64,000 nucleotides of DNA. It comes from Thermocrinis minervae. Its GTDB lineage: Bacteria; Aquificota; Aquificia; Aquificales; Aquificaceae. The stretch is taken from positions 524,750-588,749 of the forward strand of contig NZ_LT670846.1 in the NCBI RefSeq assembly GCF_900142435.1, read 5' to 3'. The translations under genes were made by a program, and so were the position numbers. The notes under the pieces were generated by a model. The model did no database searches, was not told the origin of the DNA, and worked only from the letters and a program-made list of their open reading frames with translations. Of this stretch, positions 1-8,859 are shown in pieces; position 1 is the stretch's first letter, and every line of letters starts with the position of its first letter.

Positions 1-97
1 TCTTCCTACCGCTTTTAGTAGACATGCGGGCTAAAAAACCACTCTTCCTTTTCCTTTTTAGGTTAGAGATGTGAGTTATGTTCCTGGCGCTTGCCAT
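1..97 (-). CDS. rpmH: Ribosomal protein L34, 5' part only (gene runs off the window)
   Basis: Reading the minus strand from an ATG at 97 gives 32 codons to the window edge. The stretch NLKRKRKSGFLARMSTKSGR is the basic core of L34, a 44-50 residue protein of the large ribosomal subunit. A strong AAAGGAGG ribosome binding site lies at 103-110, five bases before the ATG. The N-terminus (MASARNITHIS) differs from the usual MKRTYQPS-type start. The gene follows atpE on the same strand, just after a hairpin with a T-run. The remaining 10-20 codons are outside the window. Confidence 0.85.
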   Translation of the reverse strand, partial: MASARNITHISNLKRKRKSGFLARMSTKSGRK

Positions 98-111
98 GGG
101 TTCCTCCTTTT

Positions 112-134
112 AAAAAAGCAGGGGAGAAACCCCC

Positions 135-137
<3 letters not shown>
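112..137 (-). terminator. Weak hairpin plus T-run between atpE and rpmH
   Basis: On the minus strand the atpE stop codon runs directly into AGGGGG-TTTCT-CCCCT (120-135), followed by GC and six Ts (112-117). The stem is only about 5 bp, so this may attenuate rather than fully end ATP synthase transcription. The rpmH ribosome binding site begins immediately after. Confidence 0.45.
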
Positions 138-449
<312 letters not shown>

Positions 450-458
450 TCAACCTCC

Positions 459-1121
459 TTAGTGATGTTCTTCATGGACAACTGCACCTGCGAGGTATAC
501 TACCGAAAGTATCATGAATATGTATGACTGTATGAACACAGCCAAAAACTTTATAGCTATTATAAATAGCAGCAAAAGTGGTGATACAGCCATTATAAGG
601 TAGTTTTTGATAACCAAGCTTACTAACACTAATAGGAGTAGAGCTCCACCTTTCATGTTGGCGAAAAGCCTTAAGGTTAGAGTTATAGGCCTTGCCAGGT
701 GTGAAATCACTTCTATCACAAAAAAGACGGGAGCAAGGTAGACGTTTGGTCCCATGAAATGCTTAAGGTAGCCTATACCATGGTGTCTAAAACCTTCAAA
801 GTTGTAAAAAAGGAAGACGAGTAAAGCCAAAGCCAAGTTTGTGTTTACGTTAGCTGTTGGAGCTTCTAAACCTGGCACCATGCCGAGAAGGTTAGAAAAG
901 AAGACAAAAAGTCCTATACTTGCTATCAAAGGTACATAACTTAATCCTTCCTCTCCTATGTTTTCCAGTATCATACTCCTGACAAACCTGAGGTACCCTT
1001 CCCAGATGGCTTGAAATTTAGTAGGCCTTATGGAAGGTTTGCCAGCCATCAGTATAAGAGCTAGGGATATTCCCATAGCTACTATACCCAGGTAGACATG
1101 CGTGTAGCTTATGCTTTCCAT
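459..1121 (-). CDS. atpB: ATP synthase F0 subunit a
   Basis: Stator subunit forming the proton half-channels against the c ring. The 220-residue protein has five or six hydrophobic helices and the family signature ISHLARPITLTLRLFANMKG, whose TLRLFANM arginine is the essential one. The C-terminus ends in AGAVVHEEHH. It is first in an atpB-atpE(-rpmH) unit. A TATAAT (minus strand, 1132-1137), preceded by TG as in an extended -10, sits 10 bases before the ATG, so the mRNA leader should be very short. Confidence 0.97.
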   Translation of the reverse strand: MESISYTHVYLGIVAMGISLALILMAGKPSIRPTKFQAIWEGYLRFVRSMILENIGEEGLSYVPLIASIGLFVFFSNLLGMVPGLEAPTANVNTNLALALLVFLFYNFEGFRHHGIGYLKHFMGPNVYLAPVFFVIEVISHLARPITLTLRLFANMKGGALLLLVLVSLVIKNYLIMAVSPLLLLFIIAIKFLAVFIQSYIFMILSVVYLAGAVVHEEHH

Positions 1122-1148
1122 GGCATCTAAAATTATAGCAGAAGTTGC

Positions 1149-2000
1149 TTATATTTGAGAAAACCTGTAGACCTTGCCACAGAATTTACATACTACTTCA
1201 GCTGGACCTTCCTTGAGTATCTCAGAGAGTTCCTCTTCTGAGAGTAAAAGAAGGCTGGCCTTGGCTATATCTTCGTTGCACGGACAGTAATACTCTATTT
1301 CCTTTAGTCCTAAGATTCTTGGTTCCATACCTTTAAGAAGCTCTACACTTATGTCCTCTGGCCTCTTGTTTACAAGCTCTTCCATGGGAGGTAAGAAGGC
1401 TGCCCTTGAACTTATGAGCTCCTTAGCCTCTTGGGTTGCTCCTCCCATCACCTGGACCATGTATCCACCGGCAAAGCTTACCCTTCCTCCTTCGTCGAAG
1501 AGTACAGCCATGTCCGTATAGGTCTCTAGCTGTTCTGATTGGTAAAAGTAGTAGTTTAGAGCTTCTTTTAGGTTTGTACTCACCAGCGGTACTATGCTTG
1601 TGTATGGTACTCCCAGGCGTAGTTCTTTGACTACCATGAGGGTTCCATCAGGGTACCGGGGAATATCTCCTTCTATAAAACCTCTTACTCTACCCTTTGC
1701 ATCTGCTTCAGCTACTACGACACCGTCGGCGTGTTCTACTTTAAAGAGTACCTTCTGGTCTGTGGCATGCTTTAGCAAGGACGTAAGCATAAGGGCACAT
1801 ATTAGGGCCTCTCCGAGGACTTTAGCTTTATCCTTGTCCAGGTTGTGTATGTTCTGAGCTGTTTTTACTGTGTTAGTTGCACGTAGGGTGTATACTCTTA
1901 TGGGTTCGTACCTTGGTACGGCTATGACCATGTAGTCCTTGTTTTGGAAGTACTCCTTTATTTCGGCCTGAGTTTGGGTATCTAATTCCTTGAAGAGCAT
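1149..2000 (-). CDS. hslO: Redox-regulated chaperone Hsp33
   Basis: Cytosolic holdase activated by oxidation. The 283-residue length matches the family. The C-terminal zinc switch is complete: CPC (Cys239, Cys241) and CKFC (Cys271, Cys274). The N-terminal substrate-binding domain includes the typical GEALICALMLTSLLKH segment. It lies between atpB and tldD on the same strand with short gaps. The ATG at 2000 has no strong ribosome binding site. Identification rests on the cysteine pattern and overall length. Confidence 0.95.
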   Translation of the reverse strand: MLFKELDTQTQAEIKEYFQNKDYMVIAVPRYEPIRVYTLRATNTVKTAQNIHNLDKDKAKVLGEALICALMLTSLLKHATDQKVLFKVEHADGVVVAEADAKGRVRGFIEGDIPRYPDGTLMVVKELRLGVPYTSIVPLVSTNLKEALNYYFYQSEQLETYTDMAVLFDEGGRVSFAGGYMVQVMGGATQEAKELISSRAAFLPPMEELVNKRPEDISVELLKGMEPRILGLKEIEYYCPCNEDIAKASLLLLSEEELSEILKEGPAEVVCKFCGKVYRFSQI

Positions 2001-2017
2001 AATTTTCTAATTTAAGC

Positions 2018-3400
2018 CTAGACTTGTGTTCCACCAAGGAGGAGGTTCCTTATCCTTATTGTGGGTTGGGCGTCCGTTACGGGTACACCCTGACCCTCCT
2101 TACCGCACGTGCCTATGGACCATCCTAGGTCATAACCAACGGCGTCCACATCCATAAGGGCCTTGGGACCGTTTCCCATAAGAACCGCAGACCTTATGGG
2201 ATGTGTAATCTGACCGTTTTCTATCAGGTACCCCTCCATTATCTCAAAGACGAAATCTCCTGTTACCGTGTTGACCTCGCCTCCACCCATCTTTACTACC
2301 AACACACCTTTCTTGGTACTTTTTATTATGTCCTCGGGATTTTCTTTACCAGGTGCTATAAAGGTGTTGGTCATCCTCACCATGGGTATGTGCATGAAGC
2401 TCTGTCTTCTTCCATTGCCGGTGGATTCTTTACCATCTTTCATCGCGCTCAATCTGTCGTACATGTAGCCTACGAGGTAACCTTTGTCTATGAGTACAGT
2501 CCTCTGGGCTGGTACTCCTTCATCGTCTACAGTAAAAGAGCCGTTGTGTCCTGGAAGAGTAGCATCGTCTACCACGGTGACTAGCTCACTGGCTACTTTC
2601 TGCCCAAGCTTGTCCTTATAAACGGAGAGGCCCTTTTGCACAAGATCTGCTTCAAGACCGTGACCAACTGCCTCGTGTATCATAGTCCCACCAGCTTGAG
2701 CAGACATAACCACGGTAAAGTTTCCTGCGGGAGCGGGCTTTGCAGAAAGCATCAGAACAGCCCTTGAAGCTGCTTTCTTGGCCACTTGTTCCGGTGGTGT
2801 CCTTTCAAAGATTTCAAAACCACCCATACCACCTAAGGACTCATAACCCCTTTGTAGTATTTGGCCATCGCTTGCCACTACCTCCACAAAGAACACTACC
2901 CTCTTTTGGGTGTCCTCAGCGAGCTGTCCGAGAGAGTTTATGATCATTACCTCTCTAGTTTTGTCCATAAGGACTACCTGCACTTGCTTTATCTTATCTG
3001 AGTAGCTTCTAGCTGCATCGTTTGCTCTTTTAAGTATTTCCTCTCTGTATCTTAGATCCACAAGGTCTATGTCTATTAGGCAGTCTGTCCGACCTAGGAT
3101 ATACTTCTTTCCTATGGCTACAGGACCGTGTCCTGAACCACCAGCTAGAGCTTTGGCTATCTCAAGGAGGTTCTCGTAAGTTGGTTCTGTGGTGTATCCG
3201 TAATAGGTCTTATTGTCTTTTATGAGTCTTATGCCTACGCCTTCCTCGACACCCCATAGTACTCTGTCTATCCTGTTGTCTTCTAAGTGCATCCTGCACG
3301 TTCTGGATCTTTCGTAGAAGATCTCTCCGTAAGTTCCTCCCTTAGAAAGCAAGTTTGAGAGTATGTATCCTGCTTTTTCCTTAAGCATATCCTTTACCAT
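2018..3400 (-). CDS. tldD: Metalloprotease TldD
   Basis: Zinc metalloprotease that usually acts as a TldD-TldE pair on small peptides. The 460-residue protein carries the HEAVGH motif (His242, Glu243, His247), which marks the catalytic TldD subunit rather than TldE, and the C-terminal GTCGKEGQGVPV segment. No TldE (PmbA) partner is in the window. Its start overlaps the accD end by 20 bases on the same strand, so the two are translated from one message. Confidence 0.95.
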   Translation of the reverse strand: MVKDMLKEKAGYILSNLLSKGGTYGEIFYERSRTCRMHLEDNRIDRVLWGVEEGVGIRLIKDNKTYYGYTTEPTYENLLEIAKALAGGSGHGPVAIGKKYILGRTDCLIDIDLVDLRYREEILKRANDAARSYSDKIKQVQVVLMDKTREVMIINSLGQLAEDTQKRVVFFVEVVASDGQILQRGYESLGGMGGFEIFERTPPEQVAKKAASRAVLMLSAKPAPAGNFTVVMSAQAGGTMIHEAVGHGLEADLVQKGLSVYKDKLGQKVASELVTVVDDATLPGHNGSFTVDDEGVPAQRTVLIDKGYLVGYMYDRLSAMKDGKESTGNGRRQSFMHIPMVRMTNTFIAPGKENPEDIIKSTKKGVLVVKMGGGEVNTVTGDFVFEIMEGYLIENGQITHPIRSAVLMGNGPKALMDVDAVGYDLGWSIGTCGKEGQGVPVTDAQPTIRIRNLLLGGTQV

Positions 3401-4229
3401 CTTTGGCCTTCCTCCAAAAGGTACTCATCTTTAAAAGTCTGTGTAGTGTGCTTTTAAGCTGCCTCCTGTCTATTACCATGTCCACCATACCCTTTTTTAG
3501 TAAGAATTCGGCCCTTTGAAAACCTTCTGGAAGCTGTTGCTTTATGGTCTGCTCTATCACTCTTGGACCTGCAAAGCCTATAAGAGCTTTTGGTTCGGCT
3601 ATTATTATGTCCCCCAAGAAGGCAAAGCTGGCAGAGACTCCGCCCATGGTAGGATCAGTAAGCACCGTTATGTAAGGAACTCCAGAGTTGTTAAGAAAGC
3701 CGACGGCCATAGATGTCCTTGCCATCTGCATGAGGGATATTATCCCCTCCTGCATGCGCGCACCACCAGATGTTATGACGCTTATTAAGGGTATGCCCTC
3801 TTTTACTGCCAACAGACATGCCCTGTAGAACCTTTCTCCCACCACAGAACCCATACTTCCTCCTATGAACTCAAAGTCCATGACTGTCAGGATAATTTCC
3901 TGATCTACAAGGCTGCCTCTTGCCACTACCATAGCCTCTGTAAGCTTGGTCTGTTCTTGAGCTTGCTTTAATCTGTCCTTGTAGGGTTTTGTATCTTTGA
4001 ACTTTAGAGGATCATCTGGTAGGACGTTTTCAAAGAGTACCTCGTAAGTACCGTCCAGAAGGCTTGATATCCTCTCAAAAGCACCCATCTGGAAATGGTA
4101 GCCACAGTTGGGGCACACTTTCAGGTTCTTCTGTAGCTCTGGGATATACAGGATGGTTTTACAGTCAGGACACTTGGTCCATAGACTTTCCTGCTGAGGT
4201 TTTCTCCTAAACCTGTCTAGTATACCCAT
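3381..4229 (-). CDS. accD: Acetyl-CoA carboxylase carboxyltransferase subunit beta
   Basis: Transfers carboxyl from biotin to acetyl-CoA in the first step of fatty acid synthesis, together with AccA (not in the window). The 282-residue protein has the N-terminal four-cysteine zinc ribbon (Cys20, Cys23, Cys39, Cys42) and the crotonase-like core with TSGGARMQEG and DPTMGGVSASFA. The minus strand upstream has TGCTATAAT about 17 bases before the ATG, a likely promoter with a short leader. It overlaps tldD by 20 bases. Confidence 0.97.
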   Translation of the reverse strand: MGILDRFRRKPQQESLWTKCPDCKTILYIPELQKNLKVCPNCGYHFQMGAFERISSLLDGTYEVLFENVLPDDPLKFKDTKPYKDRLKQAQEQTKLTEAMVVARGSLVDQEIILTVMDFEFIGGSMGSVVGERFYRACLLAVKEGIPLISVITSGGARMQEGIISLMQMARTSMAVGFLNNSGVPYITVLTDPTMGGVSASFAFLGDIIIAEPKALIGFAGPRVIEQTIKQQLPEGFQRAEFLLKKGMVDMVIDRRQLKSTLHRLLKMSTFWRKAKDGKGYA

Positions 4230-4258
4230 AAGACCTACAGCCTGAAATTATAGCAGAA

Positions 4259-5233
4259 TTAGATTCTGACCTCCCTTTCCCTTACTCTTGGGTCTATCCA
4301 CGCTAGGAGAAGGTCAGCTATGAGATTTCCTACTATGAGCATGAGGGTACCTATGTAGAGTCCACCCATCACCAAATACAGGTCTTGAGAGAGGACGGCG
4401 TTTAGCATCAAGGAGCCAAGACCAGGCCAATCTAGAACTATCTCTACCAACGCTGCACCAGAAAGAAGACCGGCTATCTCAAAACCTATCAAAGTGGTAA
4501 ACGGATTGAGTACATTCTTTATGGCATGCTTTATGAGCACCCATTGGGAGACTCCCTTGGCTTTTAGCATTACCACTACGGGGCTGTTCAAAAACTCTAT
4601 GACGCTGCTTCTTACTAACCTTAAAAGCCCTGCTGTTGATATGAGTGTAAGTGTCAAGACAGGCAATGCCATATGCCTTAGTATGTCTACAACTTTACCT
4701 ACGGTAGAAAGGTTATCGTAGTTGGGGCTTTTTATGCCACCTACGGGTAGGATTCCTGTCTTGGCACTCAGAAGTATGAGTAAGAAAGCAAGGAAAAAGG
4801 AAGGGACAGACATAAAGGTGTAAGAGAAGAGCCTTATAAGCTTGTCTAGAAGACTCCCCTCCTTCATGCCTGCCACAAAGCCTAGGAAGAAGGCAAAAAA
4901 CCAGGATAGGATGGCGGAACTTACTGTAAGCAGGAGCGTGTTTCCTATCCTCTCCTTTATAAGATCTGCTACTGGGGCGTGGTACTGAAAAGAGTAACCA
5001 AGGTCAAAGAGGATAGCAGACTTGAGCCATTTTAGATACTGAAGGATGATAGGTTGGTCCAATCCGTACTGCTTTTTTAGCATCTCTATGGTTTGAGGAG
5101 ACACCTGTGGGTTTAGTTTAAGCTGATCCAGGTAGTCTCCGGGTGCAAGCTTTATAAGAAGGAAGGAGAGAAAGGTAACACCTACTACCGTAGGTATGGC
5201 CTGAAGAAGTCTAAAGAACAAGAATCTAAACAT
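4259..5233 (-). CDS. ABC transporter permease, oligopeptide/dipeptide (DppB/OppB) type
   Basis: Inner-membrane permease of a peptide or nickel-type ABC importer. The 324-residue protein has the family N-terminus (MFRFLFFRLLQAIPTVVGVTFL), six predicted membrane helices and the EAA-like loop around VEIVLDWPGLGSLMLNAVLSQD. The second permease, the ATPases and the binding protein are not adjacent, so the substrate cannot be inferred. Its start abuts the stop of the small gene upstream (1 base shared at 5233). Confidence 0.92.
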   Translation of the reverse strand: MFRFLFFRLLQAIPTVVGVTFLSFLLIKLAPGDYLDQLKLNPQVSPQTIEMLKKQYGLDQPIILQYLKWLKSAILFDLGYSFQYHAPVADLIKERIGNTLLLTVSSAILSWFFAFFLGFVAGMKEGSLLDKLIRLFSYTFMSVPSFFLAFLLILLSAKTGILPVGGIKSPNYDNLSTVGKVVDILRHMALPVLTLTLISTAGLLRLVRSSVIEFLNSPVVVMLKAKGVSQWVLIKHAIKNVLNPFTTLIGFEIAGLLSGAALVEIVLDWPGLGSLMLNAVLSQDLYLVMGGLYIGTLMLIVGNLIADLLLAWIDPRVREREVRI

Positions 5234-5583
5234 CAGAAGTAATTAGCTATATAATGTTTAGTGGTTGAAAAGTACCTCTCTATCTCATCCTTATGCTTTT
5301 CTTTTACGTACCTTAGGAGTTTATAATGTTCCCATAGACCTATTAGGGGAAGTCGGCTTTTCTTCTCTATGAGGAAGAGTAAAGCTCCTACAAAGTCTCT
5401 TCTTGCCTCTTCCTTTAAATCAAAGTCTGGGTCTAGGAGGATCCTTAAGAGCATCTTGGCATCAAGGATGAGGTTCCTCACGTACTCCATGGTGGGTGGT
5501 ATTTCAGACAGTCTACGCGTAAGCTTCTGCTTTAGCTCCTCCAAGGGTATATCCCTGTAGTACTCCTGGAGCTTTTTGTCCAT
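5233..5583 (-). CDS. Small protein of unknown function (116 aa)
   Basis: A helical, charged protein of 116 residues with no motif I recognise with certainty. A hydrophobic segment (FVGALLFLIEKKSRLPLIGLW, about residues 65-85) loosely resembles YkvA-like DUF1232 proteins but lacks their DLIPD-type signature. It is divergent from thrS and shares its promoter region: a minus-strand TATAAT at 5592-5597 is eight bases before the ATG. It is probably co-transcribed with the ABC permease and accD. Confidence 0.75.
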   Translation of the reverse strand: MDKKLQEYYRDIPLEELKQKLTRRLSEIPPTMEYVRNLILDAKMLLRILLDPDFDLKEEARRDFVGALLFLIEKKSRLPLIGLWEHYKLLRYVKEKHKDEIERYFSTTKHYIANYF

Positions 5584-5591
5584 AGAGTAGA

Positions 5592-5599
5592 ATTATACT
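5592..5599. promoter_or_regulatory. Overlapping divergent -10 elements for thrS and the 116-aa gene
   Basis: The bases attatact serve both strands: minus-strand TATAAT (5592-5597) is 8 bases from the ATG at 5583, and plus-strand TATACT (5594-5599) is 7 bases from the ATG at 5607. With usual -10 to start-site spacing, both transcripts would begin at or next to the initiation codon. No ribosome binding site fits between. Confidence 0.6.
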
Positions 5600-5606
5600 A
5601 TCCATT

Positions 5607-7535
5607 ATGGAAAAGGTAAGCTTGGAGTTCAATGGACAGACGTATGAGATAGACAAAGGAACGCTTGTAAGGGACTTCCTTTCCCAGGTGGGGGTACAGG
5701 ATGCCCTTGGTATAAAGTTGAATGGTGAGGTCTTGGACCTTCAGACACCAATAAGGATATCGGGAAAGGTTAAGGTGATAACAAAACAGGATCCTGAAAG
5801 CTTAGAGATACTAAGGCATTCCCTCTCTCACATAATGGCGCAAGCTTTAAAGGAACTCTATGGAGATGATAAGGTACACCTAGGTGTGGGTCCTACTACT
5901 GAGGATGGCTTTTACTATGATGTGCAGGTAGAGGGTAAAACCATCTCGGAAGAAGACCTCCCAGTCATAGAGCAGAAGATGAGGGAGATAATCCAAAGAA
6001 ACTATCCCATAGTGAGGGAGGAGTTAAGCAGGGAAGAAGCCATAGAGCTTTTCAAAAGGTTAAAAGAGATTTACAAGATAGAGCTTATAGAGAGGATAGA
6101 GAAGGACAAGGTTATCTCTGTCTACAGACAGGGGGAGTTCGTGGATCTGTGCAAGGGTCCGCACCTGCCCTCCACGGGCATGGCAGGAGCCTTCAAGCTA
6201 ACCCATGTGTCCGGCGCTTACTGGATGGGTGACTCCTCAAGGCCTATGCTTCAAAGGATATATGGCATAGCCTACTGGAGCCAGGAAGACCTTCAGAAGA
6301 GGCTTGAATTCTTAGAAGAGGCAAAGAAAAGAGACCACAGGAAACTGGGCAAAGAGCTTGAGCTTTTTCTTATAGATGAAGACGTGGGGGGTGGCCTCGT
6401 TATATGGCTTCCCAAAGGCGGCATATACAGGAAAATCTTAGAAGACTACTGGAAGGAGGAACACTTAAAGAGAGGCTACCAACTCGTGTACACACCGCAT
6501 GTAGGAAAGGCTAAACTCTGGGAGATAAGCGGGCACCTCGACTACTACAGACAGAACATGTTCCCAGAGATGAAGATGGAAAACGAAGAATATTTCGTAA
6601 AGCCAATGAACTGCCCCTTCCATATAACCATCTATAAGAGTAAGGTAAGGAGTTACAAGGAACTTCCTCTAAAGCTGGCAGAGCTTGGGACCGTATACAG
6701 GTACGAGATGTCTGGAGTGCTGCACGGGCTTATGAGAGTAAGAGGTTTTACACAGGATGATGCTCATATATTCTGCACTAAGGAACAGGTGCAGGAGGTC
6801 ATAAAGGAAACTTTGGAGTTTGCCATACAGATGCTCAAAAACTTCGGGTTTGAAGACTTTAAAGTTTACATCTCCACTAAGCCGGAGGATGCCATAGGCT
6901 CCGAAGAGCAGTGGCAGTTAGCAGAGAGCTCCCTTGTAGAAGCCGTTAAAGGTCTAGGTCTTGAGTACGAAATAGACGAAGGTGGTGGAGCTTTCTACGG
7001 TCCCAAGATAGACGTAAAGATCAAGGATGCTATAGGCAGGCTTTGGCAGTGCTCCACTATACAGTTTGACTTTAACCTACCCGAAAGATTTGATCTAGAG
7101 TACGTAGGATCTGACAACAGAAGATACAGACCCTACGTCATACACAGGGCCATACTAGGTTCCATAGAAAGGTTCACAGGCATCCTCCTCGAACACTATG
7201 CGGGACTTTTACCTCTTTGGTTAGCTCCTGTACAGGTGAGGATACTCACTGTGGCAGACAGACACATCCAGTACGCGAGGGAGATAAAGGATTATCTAAC
7301 CTCCAAGGGGTTTAGAGTGGAACTAGATGAAAGAGAGGAGAGACTTGGAGCCAAGATAAGGGAAGCAGAACTCCAAAAGATACCCTACATGGTCATAGTG
7401 GGAGACAAAGAGGTTCAAAGCAAATCCTTGTCTGTAAGGAGTAAGAAAGAAGGAGATTTAGGAAGCATGTCAGTAGAGGAGTTTGAAGAACATCTTAGGA
7501 GAGCTTTAGGGCATGGGGCAAGCGTGCCCACATAG
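5607..7535 (+). CDS. thrS: Threonyl-tRNA synthetase
   Basis: Charges tRNA-Thr in the cytosol. Full-length 642 residues: N-terminal TGS domain (about 1-60), editing domain with HSLSHIMAQAL and CKGPHLPSTG, class II catalytic core with the zinc-ligand motif MNCPFH, the RVRGFTQDDAHIF motif 2 region, and a C-terminal anticodon-binding domain ending in VRSKKEGDLGSMSVEEF. The start is the first ATG behind the -10, with no leader. Its 3' end overlaps the acyltransferase gene by 23 bases. Confidence 0.97.
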   Translation: MEKVSLEFNGQTYEIDKGTLVRDFLSQVGVQDALGIKLNGEVLDLQTPIRISGKVKVITKQDPESLEILRHSLSHIMAQALKELYGDDKVHLGVGPTTEDGFYYDVQVEGKTISEEDLPVIEQKMREIIQRNYPIVREELSREEAIELFKRLKEIYKIELIERIEKDKVISVYRQGEFVDLCKGPHLPSTGMAGAFKLTHVSGAYWMGDSSRPMLQRIYGIAYWSQEDLQKRLEFLEEAKKRDHRKLGKELELFLIDEDVGGGLVIWLPKGGIYRKILEDYWKEEHLKRGYQLVYTPHVGKAKLWEISGHLDYYRQNMFPEMKMENEEYFVKPMNCPFHITIYKSKVRSYKELPLKLAELGTVYRYEMSGVLHGLMRVRGFTQDDAHIFCTKEQVQEVIKETLEFAIQMLKNFGFEDFKVYISTKPEDAIGSEEQWQLAESSLVEAVKGLGLEYEIDEGGGAFYGPKIDVKIKDAIGRLWQCSTIQFDFNLPERFDLEYVGSDNRRYRPYVIHRAILGSIERFTGILLEHYAGLLPLWLAPVQVRILTVADRHIQYAREIKDYLTSKGFRVELDEREERLGAKIREAELQKIPYMVIVGDKEVQSKSLSVRSKKEGDLGSMSVEEFEEHLRRALGHGASVPT

Positions 7536-8151
7536 TTTTTTCGCTAGAGCTTTCCTAAAGCCCTTCTGCCCTATAACTAAGAAGCTCTTTAGAAAGATCT
7601 TCAAGATAGAGGTATACGGTTTAGACAAGGTTCCGCGAGGATCCTGCATAGTGGCTTCCAACCACAGGAGCCACCTGGATCCACCTGTACTCAACTCCGT
7701 CTTTGATGAACCGCTCAGATTTTTGGCCAAGGAGGAACTCTTCAGGGTTCCCTTCTTGGGCCCTTTACTTCCCCACATGGGGGCTGTTCCCGTAAAAAGA
7801 GGTTCGGGCGATGTAGAAGTACTGGAGATATCCCTGGAGCTCCTCCGCAAAGGTTGTAAGGTATGTATCTTTCCAGAGGGTACGAGGGCAAACCCAGGCG
7901 AGTTTTTAAAGCCTAAGCTGGGGGTGGGCCTTCTTGCCGTAAAGAGCAGAAAGCCTGTCCTCCCCGTATACATACATGGTACGGATATGGTACTTCCTAG
8001 AGGAAAGAGCTTTCCATCGTTGGGACATCCTATAAAGGTGGTTATAGGTGAGCCTGTGGTCTATCACCACGAAGAGGAGAGTCCAAGGGTCTACAGACAG
8101 GTAGCTCAGGACATAATGGAGAGGATTAAATGCCTAAGCTCATCTTTGTGA
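7513..8151 (+). CDS. plsC: 1-acyl-sn-glycerol-3-phosphate acyltransferase (PlsC family)
   Basis: Membrane-associated lysophosphatidate acyltransferase of phospholipid synthesis. The 212-residue protein has the catalytic HX4D box NHRSHLD (His51, Asp56), the second motif around FRVPFLGPLL, and FPEGTRA (about residues 120-126). It overlaps thrS by 23 bases and mobB by 22 bases, so all three are probably one transcript. The exact acyl acceptor cannot be read from the sequence. Confidence 0.9.
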   Translation: MGQACPHSFFARAFLKPFCPITKKLFRKIFKIEVYGLDKVPRGSCIVASNHRSHLDPPVLNSVFDEPLRFLAKEELFRVPFLGPLLPHMGAVPVKRGSGDVEVLEISLELLRKGCKVCIFPEGTRANPGEFLKPKLGVGLLAVKSRKPVLPVYIHGTDMVLPRGKSFPSLGHPIKVVIGEPVVYHHEEESPRVYRQVAQDIMERIKCLSSSL

Positions 8152-8537
8152 GCGGATACCACAACAGCGGGAAGACCACCCTCATAGAGAAGCTCTCCCA
8201 GGAGCTGCAAAGGAGAGGCTACAGGGTTGGGTACGTCAAGCATGATCCAAAGGGTCACGCCAGGACGGATAAGGAAGGTTCGGACACCCACAGGATGTTC
8301 TCCATCCTTGACAGGGTATGCCTAATATCAAAGGACTTTGTAGTTCTCTGGGACAAAAGTACACCCGACCCTTTTAGGATAGTTGAGGAGTACTTTAGAG
8401 ACTTTCACGTAGTCTTTTTAGAAGGTTGGAAGGATCTTAGGGGTGTAAAAAGGCTGGTGGTGGATGACATACCTTTAGAAGGGTTGAAAGTGAATAACCT
8501 TCCCTTTGAAGAAATCATCAAGTACATTTTGGAATAA
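8130..8537 (+). CDS. mobB: Molybdopterin-guanine dinucleotide biosynthesis protein B
   Basis: GTP-binding accessory protein for the molybdenum guanine dinucleotide cofactor. Only 135 residues: P-loop GYHNSGKTT (residues 9-17), YVKHDPKGHARTDKEGSDTH and a VVFLEGWKD segment typical of MobB. It directly precedes the broken formate dehydrogenase gene, a molybdenum/tungsten enzyme needing this cofactor. The adjacency is a remnant of a functional pairing. Confidence 0.92.
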   Translation: MPKLIFVSGYHNSGKTTLIEKLSQELQRRGYRVGYVKHDPKGHARTDKEGSDTHRMFSILDRVCLISKDFVVLWDKSTPDPFRIVEEYFRDFHVVFLEGWKDLRGVKRLVVDDIPLEGLKVNNLPFEEIIKYILE

Positions 8538-8542
8538 TTCAA

Positions 8543-8856
8543 AGGACCTTAATCAGGGACTTTATAAACTCACCCCAAATACCTATAAAACCCCTCTACA
8601 GACCACCTGGAGCCAAAGAGTGGAAGGAAATCTTATAAACAGATGCGAGAGCATAGTGAGGTACAACGAGGAGTATGTAAAGCACTTTACCAACGCACCG
8701 TACATAGTGAAAGACACGTACAACTTCGATCCAGAAACTGGACTCTTCTCAGGGTACTACCCAGGAAAAAGGAGCTACGATCAGAGCCTATGGCAGTATG
8801 AACTGGATGAAAGATGAGTATTCCAACTTCTTAGGCAGTTTTACTCTCGTACTTAG
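8543..8856 (+). pseudogene. Decayed formate dehydrogenase alpha subunit (Sec-type FdnG/FdoG/FdhA) remnant
   Basis: Three consecutive plus-strand pieces match separate parts of the formate dehydrogenase-N/O catalytic subunit. Piece 1 (8543-8635) includes IKPLYRPPGAKEWKEI, like the KxPxYRAPGS-W-EISW segment. Piece 2, in another frame (about 8633-8814), includes EEYVKHFTNAP and TGLFSGYYPGKRSYDQSLW, like E. coli EYVKHYTNAS and GLFSGYDAEKRQYDKSSW. Piece 3 (8818-8853), after a TGA, reads VFQLLRQFYSRT, like VWNLLKEHVSRYT. The frame change, stop and missing stretches show a dead gene. The deleted middle part would have held the selenocysteine. It lies between mobB and selC. A 103-codon open frame across it (8506-8817) is not a real protein. 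Confidence 0.83.
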
Positions 8857-8859
8857 GTA

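Noticed and set aside
7506-7973. 155-codon minus-strand frame opposite plsC
   Set aside because: Shadow of the acyltransferase gene, low-complexity Ser/Arg-rich translation.
8506-8817. 103-codon open frame after mobB as a separate hypothetical protein
   Set aside because: It starts inside mobB without a ribosome binding site, and only its second half matches formate dehydrogenase, with the matching upstream piece in another frame; it is part of a pseudogene.
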